Origin: Thermoleophilaceae bacterium
Lineage (GTDB): Bacteria; Actinomycetota; Thermoleophilia; Solirubrobacterales; Thermoleophilaceae
Length of the DNA stretch: 64,000 nt
Direction of reading: 5' to 3'
NCBI GenBank assembly: GCA_040901445.1
Contig: JBBDYQ010000025.1
Location: 435,925 to 499,924, forward strand
The first letter of the stretch is position 1, and every line of letters begins with the position of its first letter. The notes below the pieces were generated by a model, which did no database searches, had not been told where the DNA came from, and worked only from the letters and a program-made list of their open reading frames with translations. Shown here piece after piece: positions 26,258 through 34,169 of the stretch. Made by a program: the position numbers and the translations under genes.

Positions 26258-28432
26258 GTGTCTGAGCAGAAGGTCACCTTCTGCCGCATCTGTGAGGCCC
26301 ACTGCGGGATGCTCGCCACGGTCGAGGACGGCCGGGTCACCAAACTGCGTCCCGATCCCGACCACCCGCTGTCCAAGGGCTACGCATGCCCCAAGGGCAT
26401 CGCGATGACCGAGGTGCAGAACGACCCCGACCGCGTGCTGCAGCCGCTGCGCAGGCGTCCCGACGGCGAGTTCGAGCCGGTCTCCTGGGAGCAGGCGATG
26501 GCCGACATCACGACGCGCCTGAAGCGCATCCACGACGAGCGAGGCGCGGAGGGCATCGCCTGGTACATGGGCAACCCCGGCGCCTTCTCCTACTCGCACA
26601 CGCTGTGGGTGAAGGGATTTCTCGACGCCATCGGCTCGCCGCACTACTACACGGCCGGCTCGCAGGACGTGAACAACCGCTTCGCCGCCAGCGCGCTGCT
26701 CTACGGCACCCCGCTCGTGGTGCCGATCCCCGACCTCGCCCGCACCCGCTTCCTGTTCATGCTGGGGGCCAACCCGCTGGTGTCCCACGGCTCGGTGCTC
26801 ACGGCGCCGCGCGTTCGCGATCAGCTGCACGAGGTGGTGGACCGGGGCGGCCGCGTGGTGGTCGTGGACCCGCGCCGCACCGAGACGGCGCGCCAGTTCG
26901 AGCATGTGCCGATCGTGCCCGACACCGACGCCTGGCTGCTGCTGGCCATGCTGCACACGATCTTCGGCGAGGCGCTCGCCGACCGCGGCTTCCTGGACGA
27001 GCACGCCGATGGTGCCGGCGCGCTCGAGCTGCTGGCCCGCCCGCACGGGCCGGAGCAGGCGGAGTCGCGCACGGGCATCGCGGCGGACCACATCCGCGGC
27101 CTCGCGCGTGACTTCGCCGCTGCGGACGGCGCGGCCGCGTACGGGCGCACGGGGTCGTGCCTCGGCCGCTTCGGCACGCTGGTGTCCTTCCTGCTCGACG
27201 CGCTCAACGCCGTCACCGGCAACCTCGACCGCCCCGGCGGCGCCGTGTTCGGCCGCCCGCCCGTCGCGCTCGACGACCTCGGCGAGCGCTTCGGCCTGGC
27301 CACCTACGGCAAGGTGCGCTCGCGCTTCGGCGGCTTCCCGGACGTGCTGGGCAACCTGCCTGCGTCGCTGCTGCCACGCGAGATCGAGACGCCGGGGGTG
27401 CGCCAGATCCGTGCGCTGTTCGTCTCCGCCGGCAACCCGGTCCTGTCGGTGCCCGACGGCGATGCGCTGGAGCGCGCGATGGAGGGGCTCGAGCTGTGCG
27501 TGTCGCTCGACTTCTACGTGAACGAGACCAACCGCCACGCCGACTACGTGCTGCCCGCCGCCACCTGGCTCGAGCGCGACGACGTCCCGCTCGCCTTCCT
27601 CGGCTTCTACACCACGCCGTTCATCCAGCAGACCGACGCCGTGGTGCCCCCCGCGGGCGAGGCACGCGAGGAGTGGGAGGTCATCGACGAGCTCGCGCGC
27701 GCCCTCGGGGTGGTCGCGTCGAGCATCGCGCCGCTGCGGCTGCTCGGCCGGCTCGGGATCCGCTTCTCGCCCCAGCGCCTGCTCGACCTGCTGCTGCGCA
27801 CCGGCCCGGGTCGTCTCAGCATGAACACGCTCCGCCGCCATCCCCACGGGCTCGTGCTGGACGAGCACATCGCCACGGGCGTGCTGGAGCGCAAGGTGCG
27901 CCACCGCGGCAGCCGCCTGGCGCTGGCGCCGCCGGAGATCGCGGCGGAGGTGGAGCGGCTCGCGGGGGCCAACGGGCACGACCCGTCCTACCCGCTGCGG
28001 CTCATCGGCCTGCGGGAGCTGCGCAGCCACAACTCCTGGATGCACAACGCCCCACTGCTCATGCGCGGCGGCCGCTCGCACGCCCTGCGCGTGAATCCCG
28101 GCGACGCCGCGGAGCACGGCCTGGAGGACGGGGGAGAGGCGCGCATCAGCTCCAAGTCCGGCGCCGTGGTGGTGCCGGTGAAGGTGACCGACGAGATGAT
28201 CGCCGGCACCGTGGCGCTGCCGCACGGCTGGGGTCACCGGGGCGGCTGGCGGCTCGCCAACCGTCATGCCGGCGTGAACGTGAACCTGCTCGCGAGCGCC
28301 GAGCCCGAGGACCTCGAGCCGCTCGCCGGGATGGCCTTCCTCAACGGGATCCCGGTGCGCGTCGAGCCCGTGGCGCCCGGTCCCGCCGCGGCGGTCGAGG
28401 CGGACGCGGTGCAGACACCCTCCGCCGTCTAG
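26258..28432 (+). CDS. Molybdopterin-dependent oxidoreductase (formate dehydrogenase/nitrate reductase-like)
   Basis: A 724-residue cytoplasmic DMSO-reductase-superfamily enzyme. The N-terminal [4Fe-4S] site is C9-C12-C16 and C44 (FCRICEAHCGM, GYACPKG). The molybdopterin-binding core shows WYMGNPGAFSYSH, FLFMLGANPLVSHGS, VVVVDPRRTETA, LFVSAGNPVLSVPDG and NETNRHADYVLPAATWLERD; the C-terminal MGD-binding domain has LRSHNSWMHNAP and ANRHAGVNVNLLASAEPED. In the stretch DVNNRFAASALLYG, where formate dehydrogenases have Cys or Sec, alanines occur, so the molybdenum ligand is unclear. No twin-arginine signal and no partner subunits are adjacent. Substrate unknown. Confidence 0.85.
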   Translation: MSEQKVTFCRICEAHCGMLATVEDGRVTKLRPDPDHPLSKGYACPKGIAMTEVQNDPDRVLQPLRRRPDGEFEPVSWEQAMADITTRLKRIHDERGAEGIAWYMGNPGAFSYSHTLWVKGFLDAIGSPHYYTAGSQDVNNRFAASALLYGTPLVVPIPDLARTRFLFMLGANPLVSHGSVLTAPRVRDQLHEVVDRGGRVVVVDPRRTETARQFEHVPIVPDTDAWLLLAMLHTIFGEALADRGFLDEHADGAGALELLARPHGPEQAESRTGIAADHIRGLARDFAAADGAAAYGRTGSCLGRFGTLVSFLLDALNAVTGNLDRPGGAVFGRPPVALDDLGERFGLATYGKVRSRFGGFPDVLGNLPASLLPREIETPGVRQIRALFVSAGNPVLSVPDGDALERAMEGLELCVSLDFYVNETNRHADYVLPAATWLERDDVPLAFLGFYTTPFIQQTDAVVPPAGEAREEWEVIDELARALGVVASSIAPLRLLGRLGIRFSPQRLLDLLLRTGPGRLSMNTLRRHPHGLVLDEHIATGVLERKVRHRGSRLALAPPEIAAEVERLAGANGHDPSYPLRLIGLRELRSHNSWMHNAPLLMRGGRSHALRVNPGDAAEHGLEDGGEARISSKSGAVVVPVKVTDEMIAGTVALPHGWGHRGGWRLANRHAGVNVNLLASAEPEDLEPLAGMAFLNGIPVRVEPVAPGPAAAVEADAVQTPSAV

Positions 28433-29628
28433 CGCTCGGCCGGCGCGCTCACCCTCACCACCGTGCCGTTGTCACCGGTGGCGATCTGCAGCGCGCCCCC
28501 GACCGCCTCCGCGCGCTCGCGCATGCCCGCGAGTCCGAGGTGGCCCGCGCGGGGGCGCCAGAACGCCTCGGCGTCCCGGAAGCCGCTGCCGTCGTCTGCC
28601 ACGGTGAGCTCCACCCGGCCGTCCTGGCGCCGCAGCCGGAGGTCGATCTTGGTGGCGCCGGCGTGCCTGCCCGCGTTGGCCACGGCCTCGGACGCGATTC
28701 GGAACAGCGCGCCCTCCACGTCGGAGTGCAGCTCCACGCGCTCGCACTGCATCGAGATGGGGACCCCGTAGCGGCGGTTCCAGATCGGCACCGACTCCTC
28801 GACAGCGGCTTCGAAGGACAGCTCCCGGAACGCGTCGGGCCCGAGGCCCACGATCTCCTCGCGCAGGGTGTGCACGTTGCGCGATGCGAGCCCGGAGGCC
28901 TGCCCGAGCAGCTCGGTGGCCCGCTCGTGGTCGCCGCGCTCGCCGGCCTTGCGGGCGGCCGCGAGCATCATCTCCAGGCTCACCAGCTCCTGCACCGGGC
29001 CGTCGTGGATGGCCTCCGCGAGGTGGCGGCGCAGCGCGTCCTCCGCCTCGATCGTGCGCCGGGTGAGCTCGCGCGCCTCGATGCGCCCGGCCGACTCGGC
29101 GGTCCGCAGCCCCCCGATCACAGCGGCTGTGGCCACGGCCGAGACGCAGAACAGCACCTCGTAGTAGGTGATGAGCTCGGTCTCGATCGGGTCCTCGATG
29201 ATCGACCCCGCGATGACGAGCGAGATCGTGCCGGCCAAGGCGATCGCCGAGCCCACCCGCTCGCCCTGGAAGTGCGCGTGGGCGGCGACGAAGAACAGGC
29301 CGAGGAAGCGCACGGCGCTGTAGGTCTCGGGCACGACCGACTCGATCGCCACGAGCACGAGGAAGTCGCCGTAGGCCACGAGCGGGTGCAGCGCCGCGTT
29401 GGGCCGGCGCCGCGCGAGCAGGAGCAGCAGCAGCGCCCACGGCAGGGCCACGACCAGCAGCACGCCGATGAGGCGGCCGCCGAGGGGGAAGCCCACGACC
29501 AGCCGGCTCAATGCTGCCGCCATGACCACGAGGACGCGGATCACCGCGAACCAGACGATCGGCGCCGTGGAGTCGAGCGGCAGCCGCTGGAGTCCCGGCA
29601 GGCGGGCAGGTATCAACCGCGTCGCCAC
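28429..29628 (-). CDS. Membrane sensor histidine kinase (HisKA_3 type)
   Basis: About 399 residues. Several N-terminal membrane helices (residues 25-45, 55-75, 85-105, 120-145, 160-185) precede a dimerisation/phosphoacceptor helix with RRHLAEAIHDGPVQELVSLE, the HisKA_3 signature with the acceptor histidine, then a HATPase domain (ASEAVANAGRHAGATKI, TVADDGSGF, GLAGMRERAEAVGGAL). Such NarL/LiaS-type kinases pair with LuxR-type response regulators, but none is adjacent. Start is GTG 29628, overlapping the VanZ-like gene; TTG 29616, giving a four-base TTGA overlap, is an equal alternative. Its stop shares CTAG with the oxidoreductase stop. Confidence 0.85.
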   Translation of the reverse strand: MATRLIPARLPGLQRLPLDSTAPIVWFAVIRVLVVMAAALSRLVVGFPLGGRLIGVLLVVALPWALLLLLLARRRPNAALHPLVAYGDFLVLVAIESVVPETYSAVRFLGLFFVAAHAHFQGERVGSAIALAGTISLVIAGSIIEDPIETELITYYEVLFCVSAVATAAVIGGLRTAESAGRIEARELTRRTIEAEDALRRHLAEAIHDGPVQELVSLEMMLAAARKAGERGDHERATELLGQASGLASRNVHTLREEIVGLGPDAFRELSFEAAVEESVPIWNRRYGVPISMQCERVELHSDVEGALFRIASEAVANAGRHAGATKIDLRLRRQDGRVELTVADDGSGFRDAEAFWRPRAGHLGLAGMRERAEAVGGALQIATGDNGTVVRVSAPAER

Positions 29629-30005
29629 AACAGGAGCGCCGCAACCCCGGCGCCGAAGGTGTCGATGGCAACGTCGATCGGGCTGCCGCTGCGGCCCGAG
29701 ACGAACGTCTGGTGGAACTCGTCGCTGGCGCCGTAGGCCACGGCGATGGCGAGGGCGGCGAGGATGGCGGGGCGCTTGCTCAGCAGCTGCGCGAGCGCCC
29801 GCCACCAGAGGAAGGTGAGCAGCGCGTACTCGGCCGCGTGGATGATCTTGCGCCCGATCAGGTCGATGGTGCCGAGGCCCGAGGAGAGGTCGGGCTGGGC
29901 GGAGAAGTAGAAGATCACGGCCATCAGGAGGAGCGGCGGCGCCCAGGGGTCCAGGCGCCTGAGGGCCTTGGCTGCGCGGCTCCGTTGCCTCACGGTGCTG
30001 CTCAC
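29613..30005 (-). CDS. VanZ-like membrane protein
   Basis: A 130-residue integral membrane protein with the VanZ-family pattern: a first helix ending FYFSAQPDLSS, HAAEYALLTFLWWRAL, a middle helix, then YGASDEFHQTFVSGRSGSPI with the conserved D-E-x-HQ-x-F-x-x-R motif, and a final helix. VanZ-like proteins are linked to glycopeptide or envelope phenotypes but are biochemically undefined. GTG start 30005 lies 20 bp from the divergent Rrf2 gene. It is upstream of and overlaps the histidine kinase gene, suggesting an operon. Confidence 0.85.
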   Translation of the reverse strand: MSSTVRQRSRAAKALRRLDPWAPPLLLMAVIFYFSAQPDLSSGLGTIDLIGRKIIHAAEYALLTFLWWRALAQLLSKRPAILAALAIAVAYGASDEFHQTFVSGRSGSPIDVAIDTFGAGVAALLLWRRG

Positions 30006-30011
30006 GCCAAA

Positions 30012-30017
30012 TAGACT
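30012..30017 (+). promoter_or_regulatory. -10 box (TAGACT) of the Rrf2-family gene
   Basis: TAGACT ends eight bases before the Rrf2 GTG. The whole divergent region to the VanZ-like gene is only 20 bp, so promoters overlap and Rrf2 autoregulation could affect both directions. Confidence 0.5.
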
Positions 30018-30025
30018 CGCACGCC

Positions 30026-30427
30026 GTGCTCACGATCACGAGCAAGTCGCCCTACGCGCTGCGCGCGCTCACCGAGCTGGCCCGGACCGGCGGAGCCGCA
30101 CCGGTCCCGATCGGCGAGCTCGCCCGCCGCCGCGACATCCCCGTCCAGTTCCTCGAGGGGTTGTTTGCGACACTGCGCCGCGCCGGCGTGCTGCAGAGCC
30201 AGCGCGGGGTGAAGGGCGGCTACTCCTTCGCCCGCCCGCCCGCCGAGGTCACGGTGCTGGAGATCGTGGAGCTGCTGGAGGGCGAGCTGGGCGCCGAAGC
30301 CTCCTCCGCGGGGCCCGTGTGGGGCGAGGCTGTCGAGGCGGTTCGGGGTGTGCTGGGCGGCGTGACGATCGCCGATATCGCGCAGCGCGAGGCCAGGGAG
30401 GCCGGCGCGCAGATGTACTACATCTAA
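30026..30427 (+). CDS. Rrf2-family transcriptional regulator without cysteines
   Basis: A 133-residue winged-helix regulator: MLTITSKSPYALRALTELAR, IGELARRRDIPVQFLEGLFA, LRRAGVLQSQRGVKGGYSFA, and the C-terminal MYYI common in the family. It has no cysteine at all, so it cannot bind the Fe-S cluster of IscR/NsrR/RsrR types; it may be a CymR-like or cluster-free member. The last four codons and stop lie inside a 13-bp core repeated at the ends of the downstream integrative elements, so insertion has preserved the C-terminus. Confidence 0.9.
   Translation: MLTITSKSPYALRALTELARTGGAAPVPIGELARRRDIPVQFLEGLFATLRRAGVLQSQRGVKGGYSFARPPAEVTVLEIVELLEGELGAEASSAGPVWGEAVEAVRGVLGGVTIADIAQREAREAGAQMYYI
30415..30427 (+). 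repeat. Left attachment core (attL-like)
   Basis: GTACTACATCTAA, ending with the Rrf2 TAA stop. Identical to the core at 47136-47148; followed by a left-end sequence (30428 onward) shared with 40940 onward. Confidence 0.75.
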
Positions 30428-30524
30428 CGCGCGCCGCTAAACGCCTGCAAATTGGCGGTGTTGCGGGCGGCGTGGCCATGTGCTGGCCACGGATTGCTCG
30501 GGGGCGCGCCGCACGGGCGTTGTG

Positions 30525-30544
30525 GTGTTCCGCGGAACCGTCCC
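30525..30544. repeat. Dispersed 20-bp repeat with palindrome TTCCGCGGAA
   Basis: Identical to 57349-57368, 27 kb away; here it lies in the left-end region of integrative element 1. Confidence 0.8.
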
Positions 30545-30545
30545 G

Positions 30546-30572
30546 CGATCCGTCCCCGCGCGGGACGGATCG
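30546..30572. repeat. Perfect hairpin in the left-end region
   Basis: Arms CGATCCGTCCC and GGGACGGATCG with a five-base loop. It may end the Rrf2 transcript or be a protein-binding site of the element; no U-tract follows. Confidence 0.5.
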
Positions 30573-30729
30573 GGGCGCAGGGGCGGAGACAGATGTCAGA
30601 GGGCTTCAGTCGGTATGGGGCGAAGTCCAGTTCAACCGGTGACGGGGGATGGAGGAGCTGCTGGGGGCTGGGGAAGGGGGAGCCGACCGAAAGCTGCCGG
30701 AAGGAGAGAGAAAGAGCGCCATGTGAGGC

Positions 30730-30963
30730 ATGGGCGATTTCGGTCGGCTGTTGACGGCGGCGGAGGTGGGGCAGCGGCTGGGATACAGCGAGCGGTACGT
30801 GTGGAAGCTGGGGCGGGAGGGCGTGCTGCCGCGGGTGAAGGTGGCAGGGCGGAAGTACGTCAGGTTCAGCGAGGCGGACGTGGAGCGGTTCGTCGAGCTC
30901 GGCCGGCAGACGACCGCTCGCGGCCGGCAGCGCTCATCGCCGCCGCTGCCACGCCGATACTGA
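30730..30963 (+). CDS. Excisionase-like helix-turn-helix protein
   Basis: A 77-residue DNA-binding protein with a MerR/excisionase-type winged helix, LLTAAEVGQRLGYSERYVWK, LGREGVLPRVKVAGRKYVRF and SEADVERFVELG. Proteins like this beside an integrase act as recombination directionality factors. ATG 30730 is preferred. The strong purine-rich site GGAAGGAGAG is unusually far upstream, and an ATGTGA start-stop lies between them at 30721. The integrase pseudogene begins 22 bp downstream. Confidence 0.75.
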   Translation: MGDFGRLLTAAEVGQRLGYSERYVWKLGREGVLPRVKVAGRKYVRFSEADVERFVELGRQTTARGRQRSSPPLPRRY

Positions 30964-30985
30964 GCGGCCGACGAGGCGGGCGCTG

Positions 30986-32291
30986 ATGCGCGGCTCGCTA
31001 CGGATCCGTCACCAGGCGAGCTGTCCAGCCTCGGCCTCAGGCCGGACGAAGGACCCGCGCGCGTGCCGCTGCTCGCCGTCGGTGCAGGGCCGCGTGGCCG
31101 GTGTGGCGCGCACGCTCGGCCACCTGCAACGCGGCTGGCTCGCGGCCGACCTCATCGCCTTCGAGCACCGCCTCGCCGACCTGCGCGGCCTCGTACTGGA
31201 GGGCCGCCCGCCACCGCCCGCGCGCGTGATCATGCTGGCGGAGTTCGCGGGGCCGTGGTTCGAGCGGATCGCGGCGCAGGTGGAGATGGGGCGGATGTCG
31301 CCGCCCACCTACAACAAGTACGAGGGCGAGTGGCGGCTCTACATCGGGCCGGCGTTCGGGCGCCTGCCGCTGGCGGCGATCGACCAGGCGCAGATCGTGC
31401 GGTCATGCGGCCCGGCCTGGCCAAGGGCCTGAGCGAGTCGACGGTCAAGGGCAAGCTGATCCTGCTGAGCGGGATGCTCACCGACGCGGTGGCCGACGGC
31501 CACATCGCGAGCAACCCGCTGCGAACGCCGCGGCGAGCACGGCACCGCGGGGGCGGGCGCCAGGTGGTCTTCGACCTCCAGCCCGAACGCAAGCCGCCCA
31601 AGTACCTCGAGCCGGTGGAGGCGCGAGCGCTGCTGGCGGCGACGCCGGCGTCGTTCCGCGACATGGTGCTCTGCGCGCTGACCACCGGCTTCCGTCGCAG
31701 CGAGCTGCTGGGCCTGCAGTGGGAGTGGATCGACTTCGGCACCCGGACCATCGACCTCCGCGGCCAGATCTTCTGGCGGCTCACGGGGGAGGGGAACCGG
31801 CGAGAGCCCACGATCCGAGGCTGTAAGTACGCCTCCGAGCGTGAGTTGCCGCTGTGGGACGGCTTGGCGGAGCTGCTGGGCCCGCGCCGCCAGGCAACGG
31901 GATGGGTGTTCCTCAACCCGGAGACCGGCGGGCCATGGAAGGTCACGCGCCCCTCGGACGTGTTCCTGTCGGCCGCGTACGGGGCGGCCGGGCTGCGCCG
32001 CCCCGTACGCATGTGGCACCAGCTCCGCCCCGGACGCATGTGGCACCAGCTCCGCCACACCTATGCGTCGGTGCTGGCGGCGGGCGGCGTGCGCCGCCAC
32101 GAGGTCGAGCAGCTGCTCGGCCACAAGAGCCAGGGCACGACCGGCCTCTACACGCACCTGTTCCGCGACAGCTACGAGACGGTGCACGACGTGCTCGACG
32201 CGGTGTACGGCGGGCGAGCGCGACGACGTCGCACCGGCTGCCCGCTCCCACGGGCCCGCCGACGCGCGTGTCCACGACGGGCCGGTTCTGA
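30986..32291 (+). pseudogene. Tyrosine recombinase/integrase, frameshifted
   Basis: The N-terminal arm- and core-binding regions (TLGHLQRGWLAADLIAFEH, AGPWFERIAAQVEMGRMSP) are in one frame and end at a premature stop at 31430-31432. The catalytic part continues in another frame (GLSESTVKGKLILLSGMLTD, ALTTGFRRSELLGLQWEW with box I Arg, MWHQLRHTYASVLAAGGV with H-x-x-R, LLGHKSQGTTGLYTHLF before the nucleophilic Tyr). Restoring one T near 31403 would rejoin them (QIVRFMRPGLAKG). A 27-bp tandem duplication (32007-32060) doubles MWHQLR inside the box II region, and Arg-rich sequence after DAVYGG suggests a second frameshift near 32210. Likely inactive unless these are sequencing errors. Confidence 0.8.
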
Positions 32292-32294
32292 GCG

Positions 32295-32564
32295 ATGCCG
32301 CCGTTCCCGTCGATCAAGGCACGCCGTCTGCTGGCGATCCTCATGCGCGAGCCGATCTACTCTGAGCCGCAGCCCATGGAGCCGATCCGAGTCATCCATC
32401 ACCACGAAGACGGCAAGTGGTGGTCCGAATCCCCGGACGTCGACGGCTGGTACGCCGCCGGCGACACCCTCGACGAGGTCCGCGCCCTCGCCGAAAAAGG
32501 AATCCCGTGGGCCCTGGAGCGGGACGACGTCCGGCTCGAGCACTTCGTACCGACACCGGCGTAG
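32295..32564 (+). CDS. HicB-like antitoxin fused to a HicA remnant
   Basis: An 89-residue open frame. Residues 28-89 (from an internal ATG at 32376) form a HicB-type antitoxin fold: HHHEDGKWWSESPDVDGWYA, GDTLDEVRALAEKGIPWALE. The first 20 or so residues, MPPFPSIKARRLLAILMREP, resemble the N-terminus of actinobacterial HicA toxins, whose remaining 50 or so residues are missing. An internal deletion probably fused the stub to hicB. If only hicB is made, it starts at 32376. A lone antitoxin could protect against a related toxin elsewhere. Confidence 0.6.
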   Translation: MPPFPSIKARRLLAILMREPIYSEPQPMEPIRVIHHHEDGKWWSESPDVDGWYAAGDTLDEVRALAEKGIPWALERDDVRLEHFVPTPA

Positions 32565-32597
32565 CGACTCGTCGACCGCCGCTGGTGTTCCCCGCTT

Positions 32598-32661
32598 GGC
32601 GATGGCGAACCTAGCCGCGGGAAGGTGCGCGTAAGTAGTCCTGGGCGATCGCGAACCTAGC
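32598..32661 (+). repeat. Pair of 18-bp direct repeats upstream of the ImmA-macro gene
   Basis: GGCGATGGCGAACCTAGC at 32598-32615 and GGCGATCGCGAACCTAGC at 32644-32661 differ by one base and are 46 bp apart. They may be operator sites for the downstream operon or leftovers of a duplication. Confidence 0.55.
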
Positions 32662-32783
32662 TCGGTGCCGGCCAAATCGGTCGGTCCGGAGGCGACTTGC
32701 TATGTCTGCGATCCCAGGACCGCTCGGCCCATCCGGGCTAAGCGGTAGAACAAGCGGCGAGCACCGCCGCGTGCGCCCGACGA

Positions 32784-32789
32784 TAGATT
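32784..32789 (+). promoter_or_regulatory. -10 box (TAGATT) of the ImmA-macro operon
   Basis: TAGATT ends six bases before the ATG at 32796; leaderless transcription of the four-gene operon is likely. Confidence 0.5.
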
Positions 32790-32795
32790 CGGCTG

Positions 32796-34163
32796 ATGGC
32801 GACCTACTGGACAAACGAATCGGTTCTGGCCTTTGCGGGCGACCGCGACCCGGTCGACGCGGTCGAGGAGGCCGCCCGAGAGGTCGTCTTCGAAGCGGTG
32901 GAGAACGGCTGGGAGGGACCCCCCTTCGACCCGTTCGAGCTCGCCCGCCTCCTCGGCCTTGAGGTTGTCCCGAAGGACGAGTTCCGCGATGCCAGAACGG
33001 TTCCTGTCGGAGGCGGCGAGGTGGCGATTGAGTACAACCCGACCCGACCGCGGCACCGGCTGCGCTTCTCGATCGCGCACGAGATCGCGCACACGCTCTT
33101 TCCGGACGTCGCGAAGATCGCGCGCTATCGCGCCAACCCGGCTGGCGGTCCGCCCGATGGGTGGCAGCTCGAGCTCCTTTGCAACGTCGCCGCGGCCGAG
33201 TTCCTGATGCCGACAGACACGCTTCCGATGTTGCGCGAGGGCCCTCTCGAGATCGAGGAGCTGATGGACCTCCGGGCTGGCTTCGGCGTCTCTACTGAGG
33301 TACTGCTGCGCCGTGCGACGAAGCTCGCGAGCTATCCCGTCGCGATGTTCGCCGCCTCGCGCACTGAGCCGAGCGCAGCCCGCTCCCCGTTCCGGATCGA
33401 CTACACCGTGCCCTCGCGTGCGTGGGCGCCATCGCTCGAGCGTGGGCGCCACCGCCCGGCTGACTCGGTGCTCTCCGAGTGCACCGCCGTCGGCTTCACG
33501 GCCAAGCGCCAGGAGGACTGGTCTGACGAACTCCGCGGCCTTGCCGTCCAAGCGGTGGGGACACCGCCGTTCCCCGGACAGCGCTTCCCGCGGGTACTCG
33601 GTCTGCTGCATCCGCGTGGGGTGCGGCGGGTCGCGGATGTTGAGCTCGTCCTGGTGCACGGCGATGCCACGGCACCGCGGGGCGCCGGCCCCTTAATGAT
33701 CGTGCATCTCGTGAACGACAGGACCCCAAACTGGGGGGGCGCCTTCGCGCGCGCCCTCCGCGAGCGTCATCCTGCGGCGCAGGAGGATTTTCGAGCCTGG
33801 GTGAACGAGGACCGGACCCGGCTGCGGCTCGGCGCCGCCTTCGTGAGTGAGGTCGATGACGACCTGTACGTCGCGACGATTGTCGGCCAGCACGGTTACG
33901 GACGCTCGGCGCGTCCCCGGATCCGCTACGCCGCGGTGCGGCAGGCTCTCGGGACCGTGGCGCGCTTCGCGAGCGACAGCGCCGTGAGCGTGCACATGCC
34001 GCGCATCGGCGCCGGACAGGCGGGCGGGCGCTGGCCACTTATCCGCGAGATCGTCGAGGAAACACTCACCCGCCGCGGCCTCCCTGTGACGGTCTACGTC
34101 CCGCCCGGCCAGCCGATCCGTGAGGAGTCTCAGCCTCGCGAAGAACTGACGCTCGACGTCTGA
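32796..34163 (+). CDS. ImmA/IrrE-type metalloprotease fused to a macro domain
   Basis: 455 residues. The N-terminal part has the zinc protease motif HEIAH (residues 95-99) with a third ligand candidate in NVAAAEFLMP, as in ImmA/IrrE proteases that cleave repressors on phage or DNA-damage signals. A linker of about 90 residues leads to a macro-domain-like region (about 299-437): MIVHLVNDRTPNWGGAFARA, LGAAFVSEVDDDLYVATIVG, VHMPRIGAGQAGGRW, resembling ADP-ribose-binding or hydrolysing folds such as DarG/TARG1. It lies first in an operon with a kinase-PurZ-like fusion and an ART-like protein; a macro domain beside an ART-like toxin recalls DarTG. The role is inferred. Confidence 0.75.
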   Translation: MATYWTNESVLAFAGDRDPVDAVEEAAREVVFEAVENGWEGPPFDPFELARLLGLEVVPKDEFRDARTVPVGGGEVAIEYNPTRPRHRLRFSIAHEIAHTLFPDVAKIARYRANPAGGPPDGWQLELLCNVAAAEFLMPTDTLPMLREGPLEIEELMDLRAGFGVSTEVLLRRATKLASYPVAMFAASRTEPSAARSPFRIDYTVPSRAWAPSLERGRHRPADSVLSECTAVGFTAKRQEDWSDELRGLAVQAVGTPPFPGQRFPRVLGLLHPRGVRRVADVELVLVHGDATAPRGAGPLMIVHLVNDRTPNWGGAFARALRERHPAAQEDFRAWVNEDRTRLRLGAAFVSEVDDDLYVATIVGQHGYGRSARPRIRYAAVRQALGTVARFASDSAVSVHMPRIGAGQAGGRWPLIREIVEETLTRRGLPVTVYVPPGQPIREESQPREELTLDV

Positions 34164-34169
34164 GGCGCC

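Larger units (their letters stand above)
30428..30729. other. Left-end region of element 1 without genes
   Basis: About 300 bp between the Rrf2 stop and the excisionase-like gene. It holds the element left end (30428-30450), an inverted repeat GTGGCC / GGCCAC near 30471-30489, the 20-bp palindrome-containing sequence GTGTTCCGCGGAACCGTCCC at 30525-30544 (also at 57349), an 11-bp-stem perfect hairpin at 30546-30572, and a purine-rich stretch with GGAAGGAGAG before the excisionase-like start. No protein of interest was seen. Confidence 0.6.

Noticed and set aside
26640-26710. Selenocysteine in the molybdenum enzyme
   Set aside because: No in-frame TGA occurs; the equivalent region reads RFAASALLYG, so a Sec-containing formate dehydrogenase is not supported.
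30012-30017. Complete sigma-70 promoter with -35 box for Rrf2
   Set aside because: The nearest TTGCCT at 29985 is 21 bases away, too far; only the -10 is reported.
32172-32675. 167-codon minus-strand frame opposite hicB
   Set aside because: Antisense to the HicB-like gene; no recognisable product.
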